Assembly: GCA_015063455.1 (NCBI GenBank)
Contig: SVUC01000004.1
Coordinates: 1 to 41,252 of the forward strand
DNA from: Oscillospiraceae bacterium
Lineage (GTDB): Bacteria; Bacillota; Clostridia; Oscillospirales; CAG-272
Reading direction: 5' to 3'
Length of the DNA stretch: 41,252 bases
A model generated the notes under the pieces. The model searched no databases, was not told the DNA's origin, and saw only the letters and a program-made list of their open reading frames with translations. This document shows, in pieces, positions 1 to 8,909 of this stretch; positions within the stretch are counted from its first letter, which is position 1, and each line of letters begins with the position of its first letter. A program made the translations under genes and the position numbers.

Positions 1-550
1 ATTTTTCTTTGTCCTACGCGGACGGCGCATAAGGACCTTGGCGGCAGGTCCTTATGAATCCAGCCGCTTAAGGCGGGGAGTCGTGCAATTCACCGATGGT
101 GAATAACACTCCGATCCCCCCTTAAGAATCCCCCTAAAACTAAGGACATATTGTAATCGAGACGCGGCCAACAACTGCCGCGTCGATGAAGTAGAACTAT
201 AAGTTTACACAAATAGGGGAGAATTCTTAAAGAGGGGATGTGGCATCCCGAAGGGAGTGCCCCCTCTTTAAGTGCCTGGATTCACAAGGACTCGGCACGA
301 GAGTCCTTGTGTGCCGTCCGCACAGGACATAAAGATCTATCGCTTTCAGCGATACTGAATTTGTTGCGCCGTCCGCCCACTCACCTTCGGTGAGTAAGGA
401 CAAATAACCTATCGCTTTCAGCGATATGAAATTTGTGCGCCCCACGCGCAGTGGTAAAGAATCTATCGCTTTCAGCGATACAAAACTTCTTGCACCATCG
501 GGTGAGAAAAAACTTCAAAATCTAAAATTCTTACAATAATGTTCACACAT
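1..550. other. Gene-free region packed with short perfect hairpins
   Basis: No convincing gene lies here. The stretch holds many short perfect inverted repeats: 28-37 with 47-56 (10 bp), 88-94 with 98-104 (7 bp, loop gat), 226-237 with 261-272 (12 bp), 283-293 with 301-311 (11 bp), 379-385 with 389-395 (7 bp, loop ttc), plus three copies of one hairpin at 338-480. None has a clear U-run, so they are not simple terminators. It could be a cluster of REP-like palindromic repeats or part of a structured RNA whose gene extends beyond the window. The short minus-strand open frame at 227-445 runs across these palindromes and is judged spurious. Confidence 0.75.
338..480. repeat. Three copies of a 17-nt hairpin repeat
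   Basis: The identical 17-mer TATCGCTTTCAGCGATA occurs at 338-354, 410-426 and 464-480. Each copy is a perfect 7-bp stem around a TTC loop. The similarity runs past the hairpin: each copy is followed by a related stretch, roughly gaaatttgt-tgcgcc, so the repeat unit is about 35 nt. Start-to-start spacing is 72 and 54 nt, which is too irregular for CRISPR. Likely a REP-like palindromic family. Confidence 0.85.
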
Positions 551-555
551 AATTG

Positions 556-584
556 TTGAATCTTCTACAAACAGAGGGTATAAT
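556..584 (+). promoter_or_regulatory. SigA-type promoter of the ABC transporter gene
   Basis: TTGAAT (556-561), a 17-nt spacer and a consensus TATAAT (579-584). Transcription would start near 591, giving a leader of about 40 nt before the start codon at 629. Confidence 0.7.
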
Positions 585-628
585 TAGTCTGTTAATGAAC
601 TATTTCTTTAAGGATGAAAAGGAAAACA

Positions 629-3592
629 ATGCTCCAGCTTAAAAACATCACAAAAATCTACCCGTCAGGAGACGTGACCGCCCTCGACGGAGTCTCGATC
701 TCGTTCAGACAAAACGAGTTCGTCTCTATCCTCGGTCAGTCGGGATGCGGTAAAACAACTCTCCTTAACATCATCGGTGGCCTTGACAGATATTCCTCAG
801 GCGAGCTTTACGTCCGCCATAAATCAACATCTCAGTTTACCGACAGAGAGTGGGATAACTACAGAAACCACTCCATCGGATTCGTCTTCCAGAGCTATAA
901 CCTCATTCCGCATCAGTCGGTGCTCTCGAATGTCGAGCTCGCGCTCACCCTCTCGGGTGTATCGAAAGCAGAAAGACGCCGCCGCGCAGAAGAAGCACTC
1001 CGCGCTGTCGGTCTTGCCGATCAGATGAAGAAAAAACCGTCGCAGATGTCGGGCGGTCAGATGCAGCGAGTCGCTATCGCAAGAGCACTCGTCAATAACC
1101 CCGATATTCTCCTCGCTGACGAGCCTACAGGCGCACTTGATTCTGAAACATCAGTGCAGGTTATGGATATTCTCAGAGAAGTCGCAAAGGAAAAGCTCGT
1201 TATTATGGTAACACATAACCCCGAGCTTGCCGAAAATTATTCGTCACGTATAATCCGCGTGCTTGACGGCCGCGTGATCTCAGACTCAAATCCCTATTCC
1301 GCTGAGGAAGAGGAAGCCGAAGTCTACACAGAAGACCAGAATGTGTCGAAAAAAGAAAAGAGACAGGCGAAAAAGCGCAACTCAATGAGCTTTGGGACAG
1401 CTCTCGGTCTCTCGCTCAATAACCTTATGACCAAAAAGACGAGAACCCTTCTCACCGCTTTCGCGGGAAGTATCGGTATCATCGGAATCGCACTGATCCT
1501 CTCCCTCTCACACGGTATCAATCTCTATATTGATAAGGTGCAGGAGGATACTCTCTCCACTTATCCCGTTCAGATCAACAGCGAGACGGTCGATATGACA
1601 TCAATGATGATGACTCTTTTGGAAGCGGGTGCCGCGGCTGAGGAAGAAGAATTTGTTGACGACGGAAAGATCCACTCAAACGTTATGATGTTCGAGCTTA
1701 TGGATACAATGATGTCTGTCGACGTCCAGGAGAATAACCTCGCAAAATTCATCGAATATATCAAGAATGAGCACGGCGGAGACTTTGACGGATACGCATC
1801 CGCTGTCGCTTACGGATATAATACACCTCTCACTATCTATTCAACGACTGCTAAGGATGAGTCGGGTGTACCCACTTTACTCAATCCGTCAACTATGTTC
1901 AACGCAATGATGCCGCCGTCTGACGATCCGATGTCTTCCGCGATGGCGTCAAACCTCGCTGTGTGGCAGGAAATGATCGACAACCACGATCTTATGGAAC
2001 AGCAGTACGACGTTGTTGCGGGTGAATGGCCTGACGAGTGGAATGAAGTTGTTCTTGTGGTTGACTCAAAAAATCAGATCAACGACGTTTTCCTCTACGC
2101 ACTCGGATTCAAGGATTCCGCTGAGCTTCGTGAAATGATGAAGGCGACAATGAACGGCGAGCAGTTCAACGCCGAGAGCCAGTCGTGGACTTATGAGGAG
2201 ATCATCGGTCACGAGTTCTCACTCCTTCTCCCCCACGAGCTCTACCGCAAAACTGCTGACGGCTGGGAATATATGGGAGACGATCCCGTTTATATGACCG
2301 GTGCAGTGAAGAATTCGGAAAAGATCAGAATTTCTGCGATCATCAAGCCTGACGAAGAGGCTGTTGCAACATCTATCACAGGTGCGATCGGTTATCTGCC
2401 CGAGCTGAACGAGTATATCAGACAGATCACCGCAGAATCAGATATCGTAAAAGCTCAGCTTGCTGACGAAGAGGTTGACGTGATCAGCGGACTCGAATTT
2501 GAGACTGAAGAAAATACAGTTGACCGTCTCACAGCAGAAGAAAAAGCAGGATTTATCCGCGATGCTATAGCTGAGATGACAAATGCTGACCGTGCTGCTG
2601 TTTACACAAAGGTACTCTCAACGATCTCCGACGAGGATGCCGCAGAGCAGGCTATGGCGCAGATCGCACAGATGCCTGAGGAAATGATAAACGCAGCGGT
2701 AATGCAGGCGCTGACGGCGCAGTCCGGTATGGATGAAGCTGCAATTGCGGGATATATTCAGACAATGGCGAAGGAAGAATACGACGCGCTCGTGCTCCAG
2801 ATCTTCACCGAGCAGGTCAAAGCGCAGTATTCCGCACAGATCGAGGCTCAGCTCGGAACAATGACAACAGATGAGCTCGCCGCACTTCTTGATTCCACAC
2901 TCGCTGATATGACAGACGAGGACGTGGCTGTGAAGTTCATTGAGTATCTCCCGAAGACAACATCTGACCTCACATACGAGGAAGTTCTCGAAAAGCTCGG
3001 CTACGCTGACGAGAACGACCCCTCTTTCATCAAGATCTACGCTGACACATTCGAGTCGAAGGATGAGATCTCAAGAATCATCTCCGAGTACAACAAGATG
3101 TGCACAGACGAGGGACGTGAGGAGGACGTTATCAACTACACCGACTACGTTGCGCTTATGATGTCCTCGGTATCTACGATCATCAACGTAATTTCGTATA
3201 TTCTTATCGCATTCGTTTCGATCTCCCTCGTTGTATCGTCGATCATGATCGGTATAATCACCTACATCTCCGTTCTCGAGAGAACAAAGGAGATCGGTAT
3301 TCTCCGCGCGGTTGGTGCATCGAAGAAGGATATCTCCCGTGTGTTCAATGCCGAAACTCTCATTATCGGACTTACCTCGGGCTCGTTCGGTATCCTGTTT
3401 ACTCTTCTGTTCTGCATCCCCGCGAACGCGATAATCAAGCATCTGACAGATGTTTCAAATCTCGCTCAGCTCCCGCTGGCGGGTGGTATCATTCTCATTG
3501 TGATATCTATGGTTCTTACGGTAATTGCGGGACTTATCCCGTCGGGCATTGCCGCGAAGAAGGATCCCGTTGAAGCACTCAGATCGGAATAA
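629..3592 (+). CDS. ABC transporter, ATP-binding domain fused to MacB/FtsX-type permease
   Basis: About 987 residues. The N-terminal ~225 residues are a LolD/MacB-class ATPase: Walker A GQSGCGKTT, signature MSGGQMQRVAIARAL, Walker B ILLADEPTGALD, H-loop VTHN. A basic linker leads to a first membrane helix (about 275-300), then a very large extracellular region of roughly 540 residues rich in acidic and methionine residues, then three C-terminal helices with the FtsX-like sequence ERTKEIGILRAVGASKKDI. This is the type VII (mechanotransmission) ABC topology, which usually works on extracellular peptides, lipoproteins or antibiotics rather than importing solutes; the substrate here is unknown. 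I chose the ATG at 629 over the in-frame ATG at 614 because AAAAGG at 617-622 is well spaced only for 629. It has its own promoter and terminator, so it is probably monocistronic. Confidence 0.9.
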   Translation: MLQLKNITKIYPSGDVTALDGVSISFRQNEFVSILGQSGCGKTTLLNIIGGLDRYSSGELYVRHKSTSQFTDREWDNYRNHSIGFVFQSYNLIPHQSVLSNVELALTLSGVSKAERRRRAEEALRAVGLADQMKKKPSQMSGGQMQRVAIARALVNNPDILLADEPTGALDSETSVQVMDILREVAKEKLVIMVTHNPELAENYSSRIIRVLDGRVISDSNPYSAEEEEAEVYTEDQNVSKKEKRQAKKRNSMSFGTALGLSLNNLMTKKTRTLLTAFAGSIGIIGIALILSLSHGINLYIDKVQEDTLSTYPVQINSETVDMTSMMMTLLEAGAAAEEEEFVDDGKIHSNVMMFELMDTMMSVDVQENNLAKFIEYIKNEHGGDFDGYASAVAYGYNTPLTIYSTTAKDESGVPTLLNPSTMFNAMMPPSDDPMSSAMASNLAVWQEMIDNHDLMEQQYDVVAGEWPDEWNEVVLVVDSKNQINDVFLYALGFKDSAELREMMKATMNGEQFNAESQSWTYEEIIGHEFSLLLPHELYRKTADGWEYMGDDPVYMTGAVKNSEKIRISAIIKPDEEAVATSITGAIGYLPELNEYIRQITAESDIVKAQLADEEVDVISGLEFETEENTVDRLTAEEKAGFIRDAIAEMTNADRAAVYTKVLSTISDEDAAEQAMAQIAQMPEEMINAAVMQALTAQSGMDEAAIAGYIQTMAKEEYDALVLQIFTEQVKAQYSAQIEAQLGTMTTDELAALLDSTLADMTDEDVAVKFIEYLPKTTSDLTYEEVLEKLGYADENDPSFIKIYADTFESKDEISRIISEYNKMCTDEGREEDVINYTDYVALMMSSVSTIINVISYILIAFVSISLVVSSIMIGIITYISVLERTKEIGILRAVGASKKDISRVFNAETLIIGLTSGSFGILFTLLFCIPANAIIKHLTDVSNLAQLPLAGGIILIVISMVLTVIAGLIPSGIAAKKDPVEALRSE

Positions 3593-3705
3593 TAGGGTAA
3601 AGAAAATTATAACTGTAGGGACCGACGTCCTCGACGACCCGAACAAAACAAACCTCATTTGTGTCACATTTTGTATCGACAATTTATTGAACAGAACAAA
3701 AACAA

Positions 3706-3745
3706 CCCCGACAGACTTTTTTAGCCTGTCGGGGAATCTTTTTTT
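3706..3745. terminator. Bidirectional terminator between ABC gene and phosphoesterase array
   Basis: Perfect 9-bp stem CCCCGACAG (3706-3714) / CTGTCGGGG (3726-3734), followed by a T run at 3739-3745 on the plus strand. The loop contains a T-rich segment. The TAA stop of the converging phosphoesterase gene (3744-3746) sits in the T run, so the two convergent units are packed tightly. Confidence 0.85.
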
Positions 3746-4724
3746 ATTCCTCCACAAGATGCGATACGTCAATATACTCGTGGCGGACGTCTTTGATTCC
3801 GTCGCTTCCTACCGTTATCAGCGTTCCGCCGTTTGTATCCTCTTTCCACGCGCTTCCGCAGCCTGTTTTCATATTGTACGTGAGGCGTACTCCGTGGTAT
3901 TTTATCGAAAAATTGTTACAGTGATCGTGTCCGCAGAAAACGTGACGTGTTGTGCCGCCGTCGATGAGGGCTTCAAGAACGCCGTCCTCAAGCGGATGGC
4001 ACGATACTCCCTCGCGGCACACGCCGAAGGAATCTTTATATCCGTCTCTCCAGCACTCACCTGTGTAGGTGTCCTCTACGCTGATCTCGCGCCTGTCAAA
4101 GCCTTCGCGGAACGCCGCCTCCCACGCGTGCTTGTATGCCCGAATCGGCTGATGAATGTGCAGAGATGTGTCGCGGCATCCGCGGGATCTCAGCATTTCG
4201 TTCTGCTCCGCGAGCCAATAGAGCTGGTTATCCCACAGCTTGTCGGAGCCGTGGACCCGGCTTCCGTCGGGTGCCCAGAATCCGCCGCCGTCGTGCGAAT
4301 CCATCATGAAAAGCGCGTGTACGGGAGTACCGTTTTCCTCAATCGAGATGATGTAGTTTCCGTGTCCCATCTCACGCTCTCCTTTTTCGAATATGCAGTG
4401 AGGATACGAGAGAAACAGATCTGCCACCTTGTCCATATTCTCGACTTCGTCAATATCGTGGTTTCCCCAGACGGGCGCCCACGGAATCCCGAACGATTCC
4501 ATAAGATCTGCAAACATGGTGTATGACGGGATGCGTCCGACTCCCGCTATGTCGCCCGATATTGTGATAAGATCGGGGGATGTGCGCTTGACGAGCTCTT
4601 CTACGGTGTAGTCGAGGACCTTTCGTCTGACTCGGTCTTCTTCCCAGTCGTCGTTTCTCATTTGCGTATCGGTGAGATTCAGAATTTTATAGTCCCGTGC
4701 GGGATCTTTTTTTAAGGTAAACAT
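3744..4724 (-). CDS. Calcineurin-like metallophosphoesterase, array copy 1
   Basis: 326 residues, the promoter-distal gene of a five-paralog array. Metallophosphoesterase motifs in order: LTDTQ (about 17-21), SGDIAG (56-61), WGNHD (85-89), the DSHD strand (about 140), LHIHQP (about 193-198) and CGHDHCNN (about 275-282). The first motif is D-x-Q rather than the usual D-x-H. It differs from its sisters in having LHIHQP where they have M/L-HIP. No signal peptide or membrane segment, so cytoplasmic; substrate unknown. An upstream TTG at 4781 would extend the protein by 19 residues that overlap the previous stop and are not shared by the paralogs; the ATG at 4724, with GGAAGG upstream, aligns with them. 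The gap to copy 2 is 53 nt. Confidence 0.88.
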   Translation of the reverse strand: MFTLKKDPARDYKILNLTDTQMRNDDWEEDRVRRKVLDYTVEELVKRTSPDLITISGDIAGVGRIPSYTMFADLMESFGIPWAPVWGNHDIDEVENMDKVADLFLSYPHCIFEKGEREMGHGNYIISIEENGTPVHALFMMDSHDGGGFWAPDGSRVHGSDKLWDNQLYWLAEQNEMLRSRGCRDTSLHIHQPIRAYKHAWEAAFREGFDRREISVEDTYTGECWRDGYKDSFGVCREGVSCHPLEDGVLEALIDGGTTRHVFCGHDHCNNFSIKYHGVRLTYNMKTGCGSAWKEDTNGGTLITVGSDGIKDVRHEYIDVSHLVEE

Positions 4725-4777
4725 AGCTTTTTTCCTTCCATCTATCCATCTATGATTTTGCGGAGCGCAATTTTTTA

Positions 4778-5761
4778 TCAAAGCATATGAGATACGTCAA
4801 CTATTTCGTGATGAACGTCTTTGATACCGTCTGAACCGATCGTCAGTACAGTACCGCCGTTGACAGACTCGTTCCAATAATTGCCCTCTCCGGTTTTTGT
4901 TCCGTATATGAATTTGATACCCTCGTGCTTGATCACAAAATTGTTTGTGTGATCGTGTCCTGCGACGATGTGCCGTGTCGAGCCGCATTCTTTCATAGCG
5001 GAGAAAACCCCGTCATCCTCGGGATAGCTGCATATACCTTCATAAAGTACGCCGAAGGAATCGGTGTATCCATCATTCCAGAATTTGTCGGTATAAGATT
5101 CTTCGACCGAGATCATTTTGGGTGATTCAACGATGCCCGTTTTGTAAGCGGCAGCCCAAGCCTCGCGGTAAGCGTAGATCGGAATGTGAAGGAATATTGA
5201 TGTATCATTGCAGCCGTCATCTGAGAGCTTTTTGCACTCAGCTCTGTACCACTCGAGCTGTGCGGGAGTGAGTCTACTGTAAACTCTCGATCTCTCTCCT
5301 GCGGCGTTAATGTAATCATCTTTATCGTGAGAATCTATCATGAATACGCCGTGGACGGGCTTTCCGTTCTCCTCGATTCTGATTACATAGTTTCCGTTGC
5401 CGAGGGATCTGTCTCCCTTTTCAAAGAGGCAGTTGTCGAATTCCATATACATGTCAGCGATGATGTCAATATATTCGGGGCCGTATTCGTTGTCGTGGTT
5501 GCCCCAGACTGTAGCCCACGGAATACCGAGAGAATTTATAAATTCTGCAAAGCAGCGATACGATTTATCCTGACTTGCACGGGCAATGTCGCCTGTGGTC
5601 GTGATGAGATCTGGGTGTACTCTCTCTATCATTTCACGGACAGTATATTCGAGGATCAGTCTGGCGCGGGAATGCTTTCCCCATTCCGAGTCACCGAGCT
5701 GAGGATCGGAGAGTGTGAGAATATTAAAATCTTTACCGGGGATTTTTGTTAAAGCTTTCAT
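4778..5761 (-). CDS. Calcineurin-like metallophosphoesterase, array copy 2
   Basis: 327 residues, similar end to end to its four neighbours. Motifs: LSDPQLGD, TGDIAR, WGNHDNE, FMIDSHD, LHIPIYAY and AGHDHTNNF. The first metal motif is D-P-Q. A D-x-Q form of this motif is, as far as I recall, also used by the CSTP1/CPPED1 branch of the metallophosphatase superfamily, so the enzyme need not be inactive. No signal peptide. The start has AGGCAGGT upstream. Only 12 nt separate it from copy 3, so the genes are almost certainly co-transcribed. Which phosphomono- or diester it hydrolyses cannot be told. Confidence 0.88.
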   Translation of the reverse strand: MKALTKIPGKDFNILTLSDPQLGDSEWGKHSRARLILEYTVREMIERVHPDLITTTGDIARASQDKSYRCFAEFINSLGIPWATVWGNHDNEYGPEYIDIIADMYMEFDNCLFEKGDRSLGNGNYVIRIEENGKPVHGVFMIDSHDKDDYINAAGERSRVYSRLTPAQLEWYRAECKKLSDDGCNDTSIFLHIPIYAYREAWAAAYKTGIVESPKMISVEESYTDKFWNDGYTDSFGVLYEGICSYPEDDGVFSAMKECGSTRHIVAGHDHTNNFVIKHEGIKFIYGTKTGEGNYWNESVNGGTVLTIGSDGIKDVHHEIVDVSHML

Positions 5762-5773
5762 TTTGACCTGCCT

Positions 5774-6760
5774 TTATTCAAGGAACTGTGATACGTCAAC
5801 GTATTCGTGATGAACGTCAGTGATGCCGTTTTCTGTTACGGTAAGAACGGTACCGCCGTTGAGGAACGGTCTCCAATAGCAGCCTTCACCGATCTTTGTA
5901 CCGTAGATGAACTTGATACCCTCGTAATTTATAACGAAATTGTTGATGTGGTCGTGTCCGGCGACGATGTGACGTGTTGTGCCGCATTCTTTCATAGCGC
6001 CAAAAACTCCGTCATCTCCCTGACAGCAGCATACACCCTCGTAAAATACGCCGAAGGAATCGGTGTAACCTTCATTCCAGAATTTGTCTGTGTAAGATTC
6101 CTCAAGTGTGATCATTCTGGTATTTTCAACAAGTCCTGTCTTGTAAGCCGCATTCCATACGGTACGGTAAGCTGTGATCGGAATGTGCATGAACATAGAA
6201 GTGTCATTGCATCCTTCTTCTTTGAGCTTGTTGCACTCAGTTTTGTACCACTCGATCTGCTCAGGAATTACCTTGCCCCAGTCATCACACTCAACCCCTT
6301 CTTCGTTTATGAATTTTGAACCCGAGTGGGAGTCTATCATAAATACGCCGTGGACAACACGTCCGTCCTCTTCAATCTTTATTATGTAGTTTCCGTTTCC
6401 GAATGCGGGATCTCCTTTTTCGTAGAGAATGTTGTCGAATTCGAGGTACATGTCAGCGATCATGTCAATGTATTCGTATCCGTCCTGAGTGTCGTGGTTC
6501 CCCCAAACGGGCGCCCACGGAATACCGAATGCGTCAATGAATTCAGCGAAAAAGCGGTAAGCATCTGTCTGTCCCGCCCACGCAATGTCACCTGTTACAG
6601 TAATGAGATCGGGATGAGTGCGCTCGATAAGCTCTTTTAATGTATATTCAAGAATGGCTCTGGAACGGCGGTTTTCGATCCAGTCGTCATTTCCGATCTG
6701 CGGGTCTGTGAGATTTAAGATTATAAAATCTTTTCCGTGAGTTTTATATAATGTTTTCAT
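5774..6760 (-). CDS. Calcineurin-like metallophosphoesterase, array copy 3
   Basis: 328 residues. Motifs: LTDPQIGND, TGDIAW, WGNHDTQ, FMIDSHS, MHIPITAY and AGHDHINNF. It is closest by eye to copies 2 and 4, sharing long stretches such as GTKIGEGCYWRP with copy 4 and GTTRHIVAGHDH-like sequence with both. Ribosome site GGAGA before the ATG. Cytoplasmic by absence of a leader peptide. The gap to copy 4 is 24 nt. The conserved C-terminus, with a DVHHEYVDVSQF-type ending, is the same segment that survives in the dead sixth copy at 8823. Confidence 0.88.
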   Translation of the reverse strand: MKTLYKTHGKDFIILNLTDPQIGNDDWIENRRSRAILEYTLKELIERTHPDLITVTGDIAWAGQTDAYRFFAEFIDAFGIPWAPVWGNHDTQDGYEYIDMIADMYLEFDNILYEKGDPAFGNGNYIIKIEEDGRVVHGVFMIDSHSGSKFINEEGVECDDWGKVIPEQIEWYKTECNKLKEEGCNDTSMFMHIPITAYRTVWNAAYKTGLVENTRMITLEESYTDKFWNEGYTDSFGVFYEGVCCCQGDDGVFGAMKECGTTRHIVAGHDHINNFVINYEGIKFIYGTKIGEGCYWRPFLNGGTVLTVTENGITDVHHEYVDVSQFLE

Positions 6761-6784
6761 AACATTTCTCCTGTAAGCTGATAA

Positions 6785-7783
6785 TTATTCTTTATTTGTA
6801 ATGTGTGATACGTCAACGTATTCGTGACGAACTTCCTTGATTCCGTCCTCTCCAACGGTGAGAACTGTGCCTCCGTTGAGCTCGGGCCTCCAGTAGCATC
6901 CCTCACCGATCTTTGTGCCGTAGATCAACTTTACGCCCTTGTATTTGATGACGAAATTGTTGACGTGGTCGTGACCTGCGATGACGTGACGGGTAGTACC
7001 GCCCTCGAGGATCGCCTCAAGAATGCCGTCGCTCTCGTCGGGACTGCAGCAGATCCCCTCGCATCTCAGACCGAACGAGTCGGTGTAACCCTCGTTCCAG
7101 TATTTGTCAGTGTACGATTCGTCGCGGGGAACTCTGCTCGGCTTCGCAACGATTCCCGGCTTATATGCGGCTTCCCAGGCATCGCGGTAAGCAGTGATCG
7201 GAATGTGCATGAACATCGAAGTGTCGCGGCATCCGAGAGTCTTCAGCTTTTCGTTCTCCGCCTTGTACCACGCGATCTGCTCGGGATAAAGCTTCGAGTA
7301 GATGATGGTTTCTTCTCCGTCGGGATGCTTGATTGAGCCTTCTCTGTCGTGCGAGTCGATCATAAACACACCTTCAACAACGCGGTCTCCCTCTGTGATT
7401 GCGATGACGTAGTTGCCGTTTCCGAGTGTGCTGTCTCCCCTTTCGTAGAGGAAGTTTTTGTATCCGCTGTACATATCGACGATCTCGTTAATGTATTCGG
7501 GACCGTCCTGATTGTCGTGGTTCCCCCAAACAACAGCCCACGGAATATCGTAAGGATCGATCAGATCTGCAAATTTGCGGTAAGAATCGGTCGCACCTGC
7601 CCATGCGATGTCCCCTGTGATCGTGATAAGATCGGGATTTGTGCGCTTTATCACCTCGTCGAGCGTGTATTCGAGGATCGCGCGCTCACGTCTGCCCTCA
7701 TCCCATTCGTCGTTCCAGAGCTGCGGATCGGTGAGATTGAGTATCACGAAATCTTTTCCGGGTGTTTTTTTGAGTGTTACCAT
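6785..7783 (-). CDS. Calcineurin-like metallophosphoesterase, array copy 4
   Basis: 332 residues. Motifs: LTDPQLWND, TGDIAW, WGNHDNQ, FMIDSHD, MHIPITAY and AGHDHVNNF. Every metal-ligand position seen in the other copies is kept, again with Gln in place of His in the first motif. GGAT upstream of the ATG acts as a modest ribosome site. Only 6 nt separate it from copy 5, which points to one transcript. The plus-strand open frames across this gene are shadows caused by its codon usage. Confidence 0.88.
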   Translation of the reverse strand: MVTLKKTPGKDFVILNLTDPQLWNDEWDEGRRERAILEYTLDEVIKRTNPDLITITGDIAWAGATDSYRKFADLIDPYDIPWAVVWGNHDNQDGPEYINEIVDMYSGYKNFLYERGDSTLGNGNYVIAITEGDRVVEGVFMIDSHDREGSIKHPDGEETIIYSKLYPEQIAWYKAENEKLKTLGCRDTSMFMHIPITAYRDAWEAAYKPGIVAKPSRVPRDESYTDKYWNEGYTDSFGLRCEGICCSPDESDGILEAILEGGTTRHVIAGHDHVNNFVIKYKGVKLIYGTKIGEGCYWRPELNGGTVLTVGEDGIKEVRHEYVDVSHITNKE

Positions 7784-7789
7784 ATTATT

Positions 7790-8779
7790 TTAATCCTTTT
7801 TATCTATCAGATGAGATATGTCAACGTACTCGTGGTACACATCTTTGATTCCGTCATCTCCGACAGCGAAAACAGTACCACCGCATAATGCAGGCTCAAA
7901 ATATGAACCTGTTCCTGTTTTCAGCGCATAAACTATTTTTACTCCGCGGTAGTTTATGACGTAATTGTTCCTATGGCTGTGTCCGCAAACAATATGACTT
8001 GCAGTACCGCCTGCGACTGCGGCGTCAATAACGCCGTCGTCTTCGGGATATCCGCCGATCTCCTCGTGACGCACACCGAACGAATCCTTGTATCCTTCAT
8101 TCCAACAGTCCTCTCCCATACTCTCTTCCACAGAGATCTTTTCCATATCGAGATCTTCTCTGAATGCGGCATTCCACGCCTCGCGGAAAACATATGGAGG
8201 AATGTGCATAAACATAATAGTGTCAGTACATCCTTTTTCCTTAAGGATCTCATTCTGTTCGCTGTACCATTCGAGCTGTTCTTTTGACAGAGTCGCCCAA
8301 ACCATTTTTTCTTTTCCTTCGGGTGTGACATACGGAAGCATATCGTGTGAGTCGAACATAAAGATACCCTCACAAACTTTTTCTCCGTTGTCAACTTCGA
8401 TTATGTAGTTACCGTTTCCGAGAGATCTGTCGCCTTTTTCAAAGAGACAGTTTTTGTATTCACCGAGCATTTCGGCAAGCTCGTCGGCATAACCTGTCTT
8501 GCCCATATATTCGTGATTCCCCCAGATGGGAGCCCACGGAATCGAGAGGGAGTCAAAATAAGAGAAAATCCGTCGGTAAGAATCAGTATCTCCTCTGTTC
8601 GCGATGTCTCCAGTGATCGTGATGAGATCGGGCGTAATACGGCTGAGCAGTTCAGTCATTGTGTGCTCGAACACTGCGACGTTTGAGGTGTTGTTTTCCC
8701 AGTCCTCATTGAGAATCTGAATGTCGGTAATATTGAGAATTATAAAATCTCTGTCGGATGGTTTTTGAAGCCTGAACAT
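7790..8779 (-). CDS. Calcineurin-like metallophosphoesterase, array copy 5 (promoter-proximal)
   Basis: 329 residues and the first gene of the transcript. Motifs: ITDIQILNED, TGDIANR, WGNHEYM, FMFDSHD, MHIPPYVF and CGHSHRNN. It is the most divergent live copy: the third motif reads GNHE instead of GNHD, and the last reads GHSH instead of GHDH. These are tolerated variants in the superfamily but may reflect a different substrate. Ribosome site GGAGA. The promoter at 8817-8845 lies just upstream, inside the remnant of a sixth copy. No signal peptide. Confidence 0.87.
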   Translation of the reverse strand: MFRLQKPSDRDFIILNITDIQILNEDWENNTSNVAVFEHTMTELLSRITPDLITITGDIANRGDTDSYRRIFSYFDSLSIPWAPIWGNHEYMGKTGYADELAEMLGEYKNCLFEKGDRSLGNGNYIIEVDNGEKVCEGIFMFDSHDMLPYVTPEGKEKMVWATLSKEQLEWYSEQNEILKEKGCTDTIMFMHIPPYVFREAWNAAFREDLDMEKISVEESMGEDCWNEGYKDSFGVRHEEIGGYPEDDGVIDAAVAGGTASHIVCGHSHRNNYVINYRGVKIVYALKTGTGSYFEPALCGGTVFAVGDDGIKDVYHEYVDISHLIDKKD

Positions 8780-8816
8780 GATATTCTCCGTTTGTAATTA
8801 CTTTGAAAATAATTAT

Positions 8817-8845
8817 ATTATATCAGAGTATAAACCCTGCGTCAA
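8817..8845 (-). promoter_or_regulatory. Promoter of the phosphoesterase array, overlapping a gene remnant
   Basis: On the minus strand: TTGACG (8845-8840), 17-nt spacer, TATAAT (8822-8817) with the extended -10 TGATATAAT. The -35 box is made of codons in the sixth-copy remnant (the ..V-D-A.. segment), and the TGA of the extended -10 is its stop codon. Spacing and boxes are near consensus. Confidence 0.7.
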
Positions 8846-8909
8846 CATATTCTTGGTAAACGTTTTTGATACGGTTTTTGTCTGCAGTGACTGTTGATGA
8901 AATATACGA
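8823..8909 (-). pseudogene. 3' remnant of a sixth phosphoesterase copy
   Basis: Reading the minus strand from about 8909 to the stop at 8823-8825 gives STVTADKNRIKNVYQEYVD followed by a short diverged end. This lines up with the C-termini of the neighbouring phosphoesterases, for example TVFAVGDDGIKDVYHEYVD in copy 5. No start codon, metal motifs or other part of the gene remain upstream; the next feature is a hairpin and then lysR. It is therefore the last ~25 codons of a deleted sixth paralog, kept perhaps because it carries the array promoter. Confidence 0.78.

Noticed and set aside
338..480. CRISPR array from the three 17-nt repeats
   Set aside because: Only three repeats, unequal 37-55 nt gaps, similarity extends into the spacers, and no cas genes are present.
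3525..4526. A 333-codon plus-strand open frame across phosphoesterase copy 1
   Set aside because: It runs through the terminator and against a gene with clear metallophosphoesterase motifs; no start signals.
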